Below, in pieces: positions 6,529 to 13,185 of a stretch of DNA of 13,985 nucleotides. Numbering within the stretch: position 1 is the first letter of the stretch; each line of letters starts with the position of its first letter. The notes beneath the pieces are model-generated. The model worked only from the letters and a program-made list of their open reading frames with translations. It was not told the DNA's origin and ran no database searches. The position numbers and the translations under genes are program-made. The stretch is from Methanobacteriota archaeon (GTDB lineage: Archaea; Halobacteriota; Syntropharchaeia; JACQPP01): positions 1-13,985 of the forward strand of contig JACQPP010000088.1 of assembly GCA_016207465.1 (NCBI GenBank), read 5' to 3'.

Positions 6529-7239
6529 TTACGGCGACGGGGGCCGGTTGCGGGCGAGGATGAAGACCTGGGTGTGGAGGAGGTGGCGCAGTGGGGGGAA
6601 GATGCGGGTGAGGCGGGCCTGGATTCGGCTGGCGGCCTCGGTGGCCACTTGGGTCTTGAGCCAGGGGACCTCGGTGTTGGTGTGGACCTCGGCGACGCTG
6701 AAGCGGGGGGCGAGGCGGTTGAGGACCTCGACGAAGTCCATCTCGTGGAGGTGCTCGGGGTTGCGGAAGCCGAGGCTTCGGAAGAGGGCGAGCCAGAGGG
6801 AGGAGAGGTTGGGGGTGGAGAGGGCAATCCATCCGCCGGGGATGCAGACGCGGGCCATCTCGGCGAGGCAGGGATTGATGATGGGCTCGGGGAGGTGCTC
6901 GATGACCTCGAAGGCGCAGACGCAGTCGAAGGAGGCGGCGCGGAAGGGGAGGTGGTCGGCGCTGGCGGCCACGTAGGCCCCGTGGCCGTCGGCGGCGCGG
7001 GCGCGGCGGAGGGCGGCGGTGCTGAAGTCGGCCCCCACCACCCGCTCCCCGGGGAGGCGGCGGGTGATGACCCCCTCGCCGCAGCCGATGTCGAGGATGC
7101 GCTCCCCGCGGGCGAGGCGCTGGGCGAGGGCCACCTGGCGGTCGTAGGCCCGGCAGCGGCCCACCCACTCGGCGTGGTATGGCTTCTCGTAGAGGCGCTC
7201 GTAGAGGTCCTTGAGTTCGCCGGGAGCCGGGGCGGACAT
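6529..7239 (-). CDS. Class I SAM-dependent methyltransferase
   Basis: 236 residues. The start at 7239 (MSAPAPGELK) is chosen because a longer frame to 7398 would run through the divergent promoters and into the epimerase gene. The Rossmann methyltransferase core is plain: motif I ILDIGCGEG (48-56), acidic end of strand 2 GADFS (69-73), ASADHLPF (92-99), then DCVCAFEVIEHLPEP (105-119), and PGGWIALSTPN (134-144). This is the Methyltransf_11/25 type, often acting on small molecules, quinones or sugars. Set among glycosyltransferases and a sugar epimerase, a role in methylating a glycan or lipid-linked sugar is a reasonable inference but not shown. It converges on the GT4 gene with the composite repeat between them. 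Confidence 0.82.
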   Translation of the reverse strand: MSAPAPGELKDLYERLYEKPYHAEWVGRCRAYDRQVALAQRLARGERILDIGCGEGVITRRLPGERVVGADFSTAALRRARAADGHGAYVAASADHLPFRAASFDCVCAFEVIEHLPEPIINPCLAEMARVCIPGGWIALSTPNLSSLWLALFRSLGFRNPEHLHEMDFVEVLNRLAPRFSVAEVHTNTEVPWLKTQVATEAASRIQARLTRIFPPLRHLLHTQVFILARNRPPSP

Positions 7240-7265
7240 GGCTATCGCTTTCGGGGGCCTTTCGG

Positions 7266-7272
7266 CAAAAAG
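7266..7272 (-). promoter_or_regulatory. Possible TATA-like box of the methyltransferase gene
   Basis: The minus strand reads AATCTTTTTGCC, with the T-run centred about 30 bases before the ATG at 7239. It is a weak match to a TATA box but is the only A/T-rich stretch in the expected place. It abuts the opposite-facing box at 7272-7279. Confidence 0.4.
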
Positions 7273-7279
7273 ATTATGC
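7272..7279 (+). promoter_or_regulatory. TATA-like box of the epimerase gene
   Basis: The plus strand reads GGCAAAAAGATTATGC. GATTATGC is centred about 28 bases before the ATG at 7304, with an A-rich BRE-like stretch in front. The spacing favours ATG 7304 over the in-frame GTG at 7298. Confidence 0.6.
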
Positions 7280-7303
7280 TGAATTCGTCCCGAGTCTGTG
7301 CCC

Positions 7304-8239
7304 ATGGAGGTTCTGGTCACCGGGGGGGCGGGGTTCATCGGCAGCCATTTGGCGGCGCGCCTCGCCCGGGAGGGCCACGGGGTGGTGGTCCTCGACAACC
7401 TCGACCCCTACTACGACCCGGCGCGGAAGCGGGCCAACCTCCGCCTGCTGCCCGCGGGGGTGCGGGTGGTGCGGGGGGACGCGGGGGAGCCCCGGGTGCT
7501 CCGCCGGGTGCTGGGGGACCACCGGCCCCGGATGATATTTCACATCGCCGCGCGGCCGGGGGTGCGAGCCTCCCTCCGGGACCCCCTGGGGGCCCATGGG
7601 GCCAATGCCACCGCGACCCTTCGCCTGCTGGAGACGGCGCGGGACAAGGGGGTGGGGAAGGTGGTCTTCGCCTCGTCGTCCTCGGTCTACGGGGATGGGG
7701 TGAAACTGCCCCTGCGGGAGGAGGGGCCCCTCAACCCGGTCTCCCCGTATGGTGTGGCGAAGCTGGCCGCGGAGCACTACTGCCGGGTGTTCCACGAGTC
7801 CTGCGGCCTGCGGACCACCTGCCTCCGCCTCTTCACCGTCTACGGGCCCCGGATGCGCCCCGACCTCGCCATCTCCGTGTTCACCCGCCGGGCCCTCGCG
7901 GGGAGGCCCATCGAGATTTTCGGGCGGGGGACGGCGACCCGGGACTTCACCTACGTGGAGGACGCGGTGGAGGCCCACCTGCGGGCCATGACCCGGGGGG
8001 ACGGCGGGACGTTCAACATCGGGGGGGGGACCCGCATCTCCGTATTGGCCCTGGCCCGGCGCATCCTCGCCCTCACCGGGAGCCCATCGAAACTGGTCTT
8101 CTCGGACCCCCGGCCGGGGGAGATGGCCCACACCTGGGCGGATGTCACGCGGGCCCGCCGCACCCTGGGGTGGCGGCCCCGGGTGGACTTGGACGAGGGG
8201 CTGCGGCGGACCGTGGAGTGGTTCCGGGCCGAGGGGTGA
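7304..8239 (+). CDS. NAD-dependent NDP-sugar 4-epimerase/dehydratase (extended SDR; UDP-glucose or UDP-glucuronate 4-epimerase-like)
   Basis: 311 residues, usual length for extended SDR epimerases. The NAD-binding GGAGFIGSH (7-15) follows the first strand, and the Asp at the end of strand 2 (DN, 31-32) selects NAD. The catalytic set is present: SSSSVYG (124-130), then SPYGVAK (147-153) with Tyr149 and Lys153. RLFTVYGPRMRPDLA (175-189) and RDFTYVED (213-220) are typical substrate-domain motifs. LDNLDPYYDPARKRANL (30-46) resembles UDP-glucuronate 4-epimerases more than classic GalE, but this family is hard to split by eye. It could supply UDP-galactose (completing the Leloir route with the galK and galT genes in this window), UDP-galacturonate, or a related sugar for the adjacent glycosyltransferases. 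It converges on the AglJ-like gene with a 27-base gap. Confidence 0.87.
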   Translation: MEVLVTGGAGFIGSHLAARLAREGHGVVVLDNLDPYYDPARKRANLRLLPAGVRVVRGDAGEPRVLRRVLGDHRPRMIFHIAARPGVRASLRDPLGAHGANATATLRLLETARDKGVGKVVFASSSSVYGDGVKLPLREEGPLNPVSPYGVAKLAAEHYCRVFHESCGLRTTCLRLFTVYGPRMRPDLAISVFTRRALAGRPIEIFGRGTATRDFTYVEDAVEAHLRAMTRGDGGTFNIGGGTRISVLALARRILALTGSPSKLVFSDPRPGEMAHTWADVTRARRTLGWRPRVDLDEGLRRTVEWFRAEG

Positions 8240-8266
8240 GACACAGGCGGTTCTCTCGCCCGGGGG

Positions 8267-9184
8267 TCACCGTTTCCGGAGTTCGCGGAGCATCTCCTTG
8301 TGGAGCATCACCTGGAGGTTGGCCATGAGGCCGAAGAGGAGGACCTGGAATCCCACGATGAGGATGAGGACGTCGAAGAAGGTGAAGAACACGTGGGTGG
8401 CCCCGCGGAGGTAGAACTCGGAGAGGAGCCAGAGGCCGAGGAGGAAGCCCGCCGCCAGGGACCCGATTCCGAGGAGGCCGAAGTAGAACATGGGGTTGTA
8501 GGTCTTGGCGAGGGTGCCGATGGTGTAGAAGATGCGGAGGCCGTCGCGGAGGGGGTGGAGCTTGGGGCGGGCTCCCCCGGTGCGGGGGAGGTAGGTGATG
8601 GGGACCTCGGCGATGCGGTGGCCCAGCTTGACGCTCTCGACGGTCATCTCTGTCTCCACCTCGAACCCGGATTTGTCGAGGGCCATGGCGCGGGCGGCCC
8701 CGGTGCGGAAGGCCCGGTAGCCGGAGAGGATGTCGGAGAGCCAGGCCCCGTAGCCCATGCCGAATATCTTGTTGAGGATTTTGTTGCCGAGGAGGTTGAG
8801 GCGGGTGAAGGCCCCCCCCTGGTATCCGGCGAAGCGGTTGCCGATGACGTGGTCGGCCATGCCGCTCTCGATGGGGTGGAGGAGGCGGCCGGCATCCGAG
8901 GGGAGGTAGGTGCCGTCGCCGTCAATCATGAGGAATACCTCCTCCTGGACCCGGGGGATGTAGTGGGCGAGGGCGGCTCCCTTGCCGGTTCCCTCCTGCT
9001 GGACCACCTCGGCCCCGGCGGCCCGCGCCCTCTCCACGGTGCGGTCGCCGGAGTGGCCGTCGAGGACCGTGATATGGGTGAACCCCTGCTGGCGGAAGCC
9101 CTCCACCACCTGGGCGATGGCGGCCTCCTCGTTGAGGGTGGGAATCACCACCCGGACCTTCGACCTGTCGAACTCCGGGGCCAT
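8267..9184 (-). CDS. GT2 glycosyltransferase, archaeal AglJ-like (dolichyl-phosphate sugar transferase)
   Basis: 305 residues. GT-A motifs: VVIPTLNEEAAI (12-23), VLDGHSGDRT (40-49), and the metal-binding DGDGTY (88-93). LSDILSGYRAFR (149-160) is the acceptor-side signature of this group. Two membrane helices (about 233-255 and 268-292) close the protein. The start pattern IPTLNEE...VVEGFRQQGF...VLDGHSGD matches archaeal AglJ-type enzymes, which put the first sugar of the N-linked glycan on dolichyl phosphate (Haloferax volcanii). Identity as the true AglJ is an inference; no oligosaccharyltransferase AglB is in the window. The ATG overlaps the argG stop by one base (TGATG on the minus strand), so translation is probably coupled and both genes share the argG promoter. 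Confidence 0.85.
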   Translation of the reverse strand: MAPEFDRSKVRVVIPTLNEEAAIAQVVEGFRQQGFTHITVLDGHSGDRTVERARAAGAEVVQQEGTGKGAALAHYIPRVQEEVFLMIDGDGTYLPSDAGRLLHPIESGMADHVIGNRFAGYQGGAFTRLNLLGNKILNKIFGMGYGAWLSDILSGYRAFRTGAARAMALDKSGFEVETEMTVESVKLGHRIAEVPITYLPRTGGARPKLHPLRDGLRIFYTIGTLAKTYNPMFYFGLLGIGSLAAGFLLGLWLLSEFYLRGATHVFFTFFDVLILIVGFQVLLFGLMANLQVMLHKEMLRELRKR

Positions 9185-10389
9185 CAGCCACCCCGCCTCC
9201 GGGCCAGGCGCCCCTGGAGGCCGTGGAGCTGGAGGAGCCCTTCGAGGCTGCCGGGGTCGCGGGTCTCGAAGGAGCCCGCGGCGCTGGTGAGCCCGTGGGG
9301 GCTGCGGCGGGCCACCACCCGGCAGGTCCCCCGGTGGAGGCGGACCCGCACGGTGCCGGTGACCCGCTCCTGGGTCCTCTCGATGAAGGCGTTGAGGGCG
9401 TCGTAGGCGGGGTCCAGGGTGAGCCCGGCGTAGACCAGTTCGGCCCACAGGGGCTCCAGGAGCCCCTTGATGCGCAGCTCGTGGCGGGTGAGGACCAGCC
9501 CCTCGAGGTCCCGGTGGGCGGTGAGGAGCACGGTGGCCGCGGGATGCTCGTAGTTCTCCCGGGCCTTGTAGCCCAGCACGCGGTCCTCCATGAGGTCGCT
9601 CCTGCCCACCCCGTGGGCCCCAGCGATTCGGTTGAGGGAGGCGATGAGGGCCTCCGGGGGCCGGGAGCGGCCGCGTGGTTGGCCGCCGTCGCCCAAAGGG
9701 CGACGGCCAGCAGTGGCGAAGGAAACGGGGACCCCGCGGCGGAAGCCGATGTCGAGGGCCCGGGGCCTGGCGGGGGCGCGGCCGGGGGAGACGGTCCACG
9801 CGTAGGCCTCCTCGGGGACCTCCACCCCGGGGTCCTCCAGTTCGCCTCCTTCGATGGAGCGGTTCCAGAGGTTCTCGTCCACGCTGAAGCGGCTGTCGGC
9901 CCCGGCCTGGATTCCGTGCTTGCGGGCGTAGGCGATTTCCTCGCTGCGGACCAGGTTGAGTTCCCGCACCGGGGCCACCACCCGGAGGCCGGTGGCGCGG
10001 AAGACGGCCTCGAACCTCAGCTGGTCGTTGCCCTTGCCGGTGCACCCGTGGGCCAGGGCGTTGGCCCCCATGCGGCGGGCCACCCGGACCACGTGGCGGG
10101 CGATGAGGGCCCGCGCGATGGAGGTCCCGATGACGTAGCCCTCGTAGGAGCCGTTGGCCTGGATGAGCCGGAAGCAGCAGTCCCGGGCGAACTCCCGGCG
10201 GGCGTCCACCGTCACATGGCGGTCCGCCAGCTTTCGCCCGCGGGCCTCGGCCCGCCGCACCTCCGCCGGGGGCACCCCCACGTCCACGGTGACCGTGACA
10301 ACCCGCTCGAACCCATACTGCTCCCGCAGGAGGGGGATGCACACCGAGGTGTCGAGACCGCCAGAGTAGGCGAGGACCGCTGTTTTCAT
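9184..10389 (-). CDS. argG: Argininosuccinate synthase
   Basis: 401 residues, about the normal length. It joins citrulline and aspartate using ATP to make argininosuccinate, the penultimate step of arginine synthesis, in the cytoplasm. Signatures: N-type ATP pyrophosphatase loop AYSGGLDTS (7-15), ANGSYEGYVIGTSIARALIA (78-97), HGCTGKGNDQLRFE (114-127), SVDENLWNRSIEGGELEDP (169-187), and GRSDLMEDRVLGYKARENYE (262-281). All catalytic blocks look intact. Between VPVSF (220-224) and PEALIASLN (245-253) there are roughly a dozen extra residues (TAGRRPLGDGGQPRG). They are encoded by a palindromic DNA element at 9678-9710 and sit in what is normally a short surface link, so activity is probably kept. 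No argH or other arginine gene is nearby; instead the gene heads an operon with a glycan transferase. A TATA-like box lies 30 bases upstream. Confidence 0.95.
   Translation of the reverse strand: MKTAVLAYSGGLDTSVCIPLLREQYGFERVVTVTVDVGVPPAEVRRAEARGRKLADRHVTVDARREFARDCCFRLIQANGSYEGYVIGTSIARALIARHVVRVARRMGANALAHGCTGKGNDQLRFEAVFRATGLRVVAPVRELNLVRSEEIAYARKHGIQAGADSRFSVDENLWNRSIEGGELEDPGVEVPEEAYAWTVSPGRAPARPRALDIGFRRGVPVSFATAGRRPLGDGGQPRGRSRPPEALIASLNRIAGAHGVGRSDLMEDRVLGYKARENYEHPAATVLLTAHRDLEGLVLTRHELRIKGLLEPLWAELVYAGLTLDPAYDALNAFIERTQERVTGTVRVRLHRGTCRVVARRSPHGLTSAAGSFETRDPGSLEGLLQLHGLQGRLARRRGG
9678..9710. repeat. In-frame palindromic element, copy A (inside argG)
   Basis: A perfect 10-bp inverted repeat (9685-9694 with 9698-9707) around an AAA loop, with GTTGGCC directly before and CAG directly after it. 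The same flanks surround the hairpin at 4079-4117, except that copy B has three extra paired bases per arm. The element is 33 bases, a multiple of three, and encodes an insertion in argininosuccinate synthase. It is read in a different frame from copy B, so the likeness is at the DNA level. Confidence 0.7.
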
Positions 10390-10414
10390 GATAGGCGTGG
10401 TGTTTCTCGCTGAA

Positions 10415-10424
10415 GGATAATAAC
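10415..10424 (-). promoter_or_regulatory. TATA-like box of the argG-GT2 operon
   Basis: The minus strand reads GAAATAGCGTTATTATCC. TTATTAT is centred about 30 bases before the ATG at 10389 and lies in the short spacer after the preceding gene's stop. The argG pair can therefore be transcribed on its own, with a leader of only a few bases. Confidence 0.6.
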
Positions 10425-10425
10425 G

Positions 10426-11499
10426 CTATTTCTCTCCATAGCCCCTCCATGAGCTCCCCTGCTGTCCCTTGTATCTCTCGGTGACCACGATGTTCCGGAG
10501 CCCCGCGCGCCGGAGCCAGCCCTCCAGGTCCCCTTCGCGGTAGAAGTGGATGATGGGCACGCTGAGGTGGTCGAACATAATCCAGTGTTTGCCCCGGAAA
10601 CTGCGGTCGGAATACTGCCGGAGGGGCACCCGCCGGGCCAGTCTCCGGGTCCGGGGGAGGCGGTCGAGGAGTGCATAGACCAGGTTCAGGATGTGGAGGA
10701 CGGCGGTGGGGACAACGGCGAGGTGGAAGAGGGCCCGGCGGGGAATGCGGCGGGTGATTTTGCGGAGGAGCTGGAGCATGCGGATGATTGGACTCCACCC
10801 GTAGACCCAGGCGAAGACGGCGCCCCCGGGGCGCACCCGCCCGGTGACGCTCCGGAATCCCCCCTCGGGATCGGGGAGGTGGTGGAGGACCCCGATGGAG
10901 ATGGCCAAATCAAACTCGGCCTTGAGGGGGATGTGGTAGATGTCCGCCTGGAGGACATGGCTGTTGGAGAACCCCTGGAGGTTGTGCTGGTGGGCGGTGT
11001 CCACCTGCTCCCCCAGGTCGAAGGCCACCACCTCCCGGGCCCCGAACTCCAGCATGAACCTGGAGAACCGCCCCTGTCCGCAGCCCGCGTCGAGGATGAG
11101 TTTGTCCCGGAAGGAGTCGCGGGTGAGGGGGGGGTCCACCACGTGGAGGAACTCCCTCCGGAACTCCGCCCAGGCCTCGGTGAACTTCGACCACCCGTAG
11201 GCATACATGTCGGCCACCTCCCGCGAGGGAGCCCAGGTCTTCGCCGGGGCCCCCGGGGGCGCGGGAAAATCATCCGGGTATTTCTGGAAGAAGTCGGGGT
11301 ATCGGAGTCGGAGGTCGGTGCGGAAGGGCTCGGGGAGGACCCGGGGGACCCCATGGATGATGGGGTGCTTCTCCCGGCATTTCTCGCACTCCAGGTATCC
11401 CTCGGCAATCTCACCGTCCGGGGCGGTGGCGTAGGGGTGGAGACGGAGAGGGGAGCCGCAGGTGTAGCAGGCGAGGAGGTCGAGGAGGCGGGACTTCAT
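10426..11499 (-). CDS. Trm112-like zinc-ribbon plus class I SAM methyltransferase
   Basis: 357 residues from ATG 11499. An upstream GTG at 11517 is rejected because it lies only 14 bases from the TATA-like box. Residues 10-56 form a Trm112p-like zinc ribbon with Cys11/Cys14 and Cys38/Cys41 (CYTC...CEKC) and the usual YPIxxGVPxLLP-like ending (HPIIHGVPRVLP, 45-56). The methyltransferase core follows: LILDAGCGQGRFS (134-146), AFDLGE (159-164), DIYHIPL (186-192), FDLAISIGVLHHLPDP (196-211), and RPGGAVFAWVYG (223-234). A hydrophobic helix-rich insert (about 237-285) may touch the membrane or substrate. Such fusions are frequent near polysaccharide and lipopolysaccharide genes in bacteria and archaea and may methylate lipid-linked sugars; the substrate is unknown. 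It sits between the CBS gene and argG on the same strand, with a TATA-like box in front. Confidence 0.82.
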   Translation of the reverse strand: MKSRLLDLLACYTCGSPLRLHPYATAPDGEIAEGYLECEKCREKHPIIHGVPRVLPEPFRTDLRLRYPDFFQKYPDDFPAPPGAPAKTWAPSREVADMYAYGWSKFTEAWAEFRREFLHVVDPPLTRDSFRDKLILDAGCGQGRFSRFMLEFGAREVVAFDLGEQVDTAHQHNLQGFSNSHVLQADIYHIPLKAEFDLAISIGVLHHLPDPEGGFRSVTGRVRPGGAVFAWVYGWSPIIRMLQLLRKITRRIPRRALFHLAVVPTAVLHILNLVYALLDRLPRTRRLARRVPLRQYSDRSFRGKHWIMFDHLSVPIIHFYREGDLEGWLRRAGLRNIVVTERYKGQQGSSWRGYGEK

Positions 11500-11526
11500 C
11501 CTGATTCTCTGAAGCACCGGGCAGAG

Positions 11527-11534
11527 GGTATATC
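11527..11534 (-). promoter_or_regulatory. TATA-like box of the zinc-ribbon methyltransferase gene
   Basis: The minus strand reads GGAAAAGGCAGATATACC. GATATACC is centred about 32 bases before the ATG at 11499, and GAAAA upstream could serve as BRE. The predicted leader is about 5 bases, and the box lies in the 56-base spacer after the CBS gene. Confidence 0.6.
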
Positions 11535-11555
11535 TGCCTTTTCCAAAGAGCGGAT

Positions 11556-11993
11556 TTACCGTGCCTTGCTCATGAGCATGGCCCTTCCGAGGGCGGCGAG
11601 GCGGCGGAGGGTCTGCTCTTCGAGGACGGGCTCGGCGGCCACGATGTCGGTGCTGGTGAGGATTCCCATCAGGGTCCCCTTCTGGACGACGGGGAGGCGG
11701 CGGATGTTGCGGCGCACCATGAGGGCGGCGGCCTCCCGGAGGGGGGCGTCGGGGGCCACGGTGGCCGGCTGGCGGGTCATGATGGACTGGACCTGCACCG
11801 TGTCGGGGTCCCGGCGGCGGGCCACGACCTTGCGGAGGATGTCTCTCTCGGTGACGATGCCCGCGACCCCCGGGGGGCCGAAGACCACCAGGCTGCCGAT
11901 GCGGGCCCGGAGCATGTAGCGGACCGCCTCCGCGACCGTGGCGGTGGGGGAGATGGAGCGCACCGGCCGGCTCATCACATCCTGGACCTGCAT
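11556..11993 (-). CDS. Two-CBS-domain protein (adenine-nucleotide sensing)
   Basis: 145 residues, made almost wholly of one Bateman module. CBS1 runs about 1-56 (VQDVMSRPV at 3-11, GIVTERDIL at 45-53) and CBS2 about 66-120 (SIMTRQPATV at 70-79, RRLPVVQKGTLMGILTSTDI at 98-117). The tail of about 28 residues has no recognised domain. Such stand-alone proteins are abundant in archaea and usually bind AMP, ATP or SAM, acting as regulators of partners not recognisable from the sequence. The start at 11993 is chosen because MQVQDVMSRPV is the typical beginning of CBS1 and a weak TATA-like box lies 28 bases upstream; a longer frame to 12047 would overlap the galK stop. It follows galK by 43 bases and may be read through from it. 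Confidence 0.88.
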   Translation of the reverse strand: MQVQDVMSRPVRSISPTATVAEAVRYMLRARIGSLVVFGPPGVAGIVTERDILRKVVARRRDPDTVQVQSIMTRQPATVAPDAPLREAAALMVRRNIRRLPVVQKGTLMGILTSTDIVAAEPVLEEQTLRRLAALGRAMLMSKAR

Positions 11994-12018
11994 GGGAGGT
12001 GAGTCGGGGGCGGGGGGG

Positions 12019-12025
12019 AAAAGTG
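12019..12025 (-). promoter_or_regulatory. Possible TATA-like box of the CBS gene
   Basis: The minus strand reads GCGCAACACTTTTCC. The CACTTTT centre is about 28 bases before the ATG at 11993. The match is weak, but it is the only A/T-rich spot between galK and the CBS gene and has the same spacing as the other promoters here. Confidence 0.4.
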
Positions 12026-12036
12026 TTGCGCGGGAC

Positions 12037-13173
12037 TTATGCGTCAATGCCGGTATCCGGGAGGACTTCCCCCGCCCCCGCCGCGGCTTGGCAGTGGTGG
12101 ATGGTGGGGTCGCGGCCGGTGCGCCTCTTGTATTCGAGGGCGAGGCGGCGGGTGACCTCGGGGGCCCGGCGGGCCTCGATGAGGTTGACGGTGCATCCGC
12201 CGAATCCGGCGCCGGTCATGCGGGAGGCGGCCACTCCGGAGATGGCGCGGGCAATCTCGGCGGCGGTGTCAAGCTCGGGGCAGGAGACATGGTAGTCGCG
12301 GGCGAGGCTCTCGTGGGAGGACTGGAAGAGGGCGCCGAGGGCCTCCAGGTCTCCCCGGCGGAGGGCGTCGCGGGCCTCGATGACCCGTTGGTTCTCGGTG
12401 GCCACGTGGCGGGCGCGGGGGTGGAGGGGGCCGAGGTCTGCCCTGTGCTTCTCGATGATTTCGGGGGTGGCCTCGCGGAGGGAGGGGACCCCGAGGAGGC
12501 GGGCGGCCTCGGCGCACTCATGGCGGCGGGTGTTGAACTCCGAGGCCTTGAGGGCGCGGCGGACGCCGGTCTCCAGGATGAGGAGCCCCATGTCCCGGGG
12601 GATGGCCACGGGCTCGGTGTCGAGGCTCCGGCAGTCAATGAGCAGGGCATGGCCCTCGCGTCCCAGGGCGGAGGCCATCTGGTCCATGATGCCGCACTCC
12701 ACCCCCACGAACTCGTTCTCGGCCCGCTGGCACCTCCGGGCAATCTCCGGGGGCTCCAGTCCCAGGGTGTAGAGGGTGTTGAGGGCGGTGGCGATGAGGA
12801 CCTCGAGGGCGGCGCTGGAGGAGAGGCCGGAGCCCGGCGGGAGGCTGGCCTCCAGGGCCCCGCGGAGGCCGCCGGGGGGCCGGAGCTGGAGGGAGACCCC
12901 CTTGGCGTAGTCGCCCCAGTCCCCGGCCCTGCGGGTGTCCCCCGGGGTGAACTTGGCCTCGGGGCGGCGCCGGTGGGAGCGGAGGTGGAAGGAGGGGTGG
13001 GGCTCGCAGGCCATGTGGACCTCCAGGTCGATGGCGGCGGGCATCACGTAGCCCAGGTTGTAGTCGGTGTGCTCTCCGATGAGGTTCACCCGGCCGGGGG
13101 CGCGGAAGAATCGGGCCCCCCCGGGGTCTCCTCCCATGCGGCCCAGGGCCTGGCGGAGGTCTTCCCAGGTCAT
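12037..13173 (-). CDS. galK: Galactokinase (GHMP kinase)
   Basis: 378 residues, normal length. It phosphorylates galactose with ATP to galactose 1-phosphate, the first Leloir step. Signatures: galactokinase motif PGRVNLIGEHTDYNLGYV (26-43), GHMP ATP-binding loop LPPGSGLSSSAALEV (111-125), GIMDQMASALG (161-171) with the likely catalytic base Asp164, and GHMP motif 3 MTGAGFGGCTVNLI (319-332). All three GHMP motifs are intact. It starts 12 bases after the galT stop with neither a Shine-Dalgarno nor a TATA-like sequence in the gap, so it is presumably co-transcribed from a promoter upstream of galT, outside the window. The related kinases of N-acetylgalactosamine or arabinose are less likely, given the galT neighbour. 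Confidence 0.95.
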   Translation of the reverse strand: MTWEDLRQALGRMGGDPGGARFFRAPGRVNLIGEHTDYNLGYVMPAAIDLEVHMACEPHPSFHLRSHRRRPEAKFTPGDTRRAGDWGDYAKGVSLQLRPPGGLRGALEASLPPGSGLSSSAALEVLIATALNTLYTLGLEPPEIARRCQRAENEFVGVECGIMDQMASALGREGHALLIDCRSLDTEPVAIPRDMGLLILETGVRRALKASEFNTRRHECAEAARLLGVPSLREATPEIIEKHRADLGPLHPRARHVATENQRVIEARDALRRGDLEALGALFQSSHESLARDYHVSCPELDTAAEIARAISGVAASRMTGAGFGGCTVNLIEARRAPEVTRRLALEYKRRTGRDPTIHHCQAAAGAGEVLPDTGIDA

Positions 13174-13185
13174 ACGTCGTCAGAC

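Noticed and set aside
7046..7057. Palindrome CTCCCCGGGGAG as a third copy of the in-gene palindromic element
   Set aside because: It has no AAA/GAA loop, lacks the GTTGGCC and CAG flanks, and encodes the ordinary LPGER part of the methyltransferase core. Short C/G palindromes are common at this GC content.
6574..8328. A 584-residue plus-strand open frame
   Set aside because: It runs antisense to the methyltransferase and out of frame through the epimerase, with Gly/Ala/Glu/Pro-rich composition and no recognisable domain.
9185..10798. Minus-strand open frame continuing upstream of the AglJ-like GT2 start
   Set aside because: The part before the ATG at 9184 is a Pro/Arg/His-rich shadow of argG and the zinc-ribbon methyltransferase. 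The GT2 homology starts cleanly at 9184.
10546..11919. A 457-residue plus-strand open frame
   Set aside because: Antisense shadow of the zinc-ribbon methyltransferase and the CBS gene, both of which have clear family motifs.
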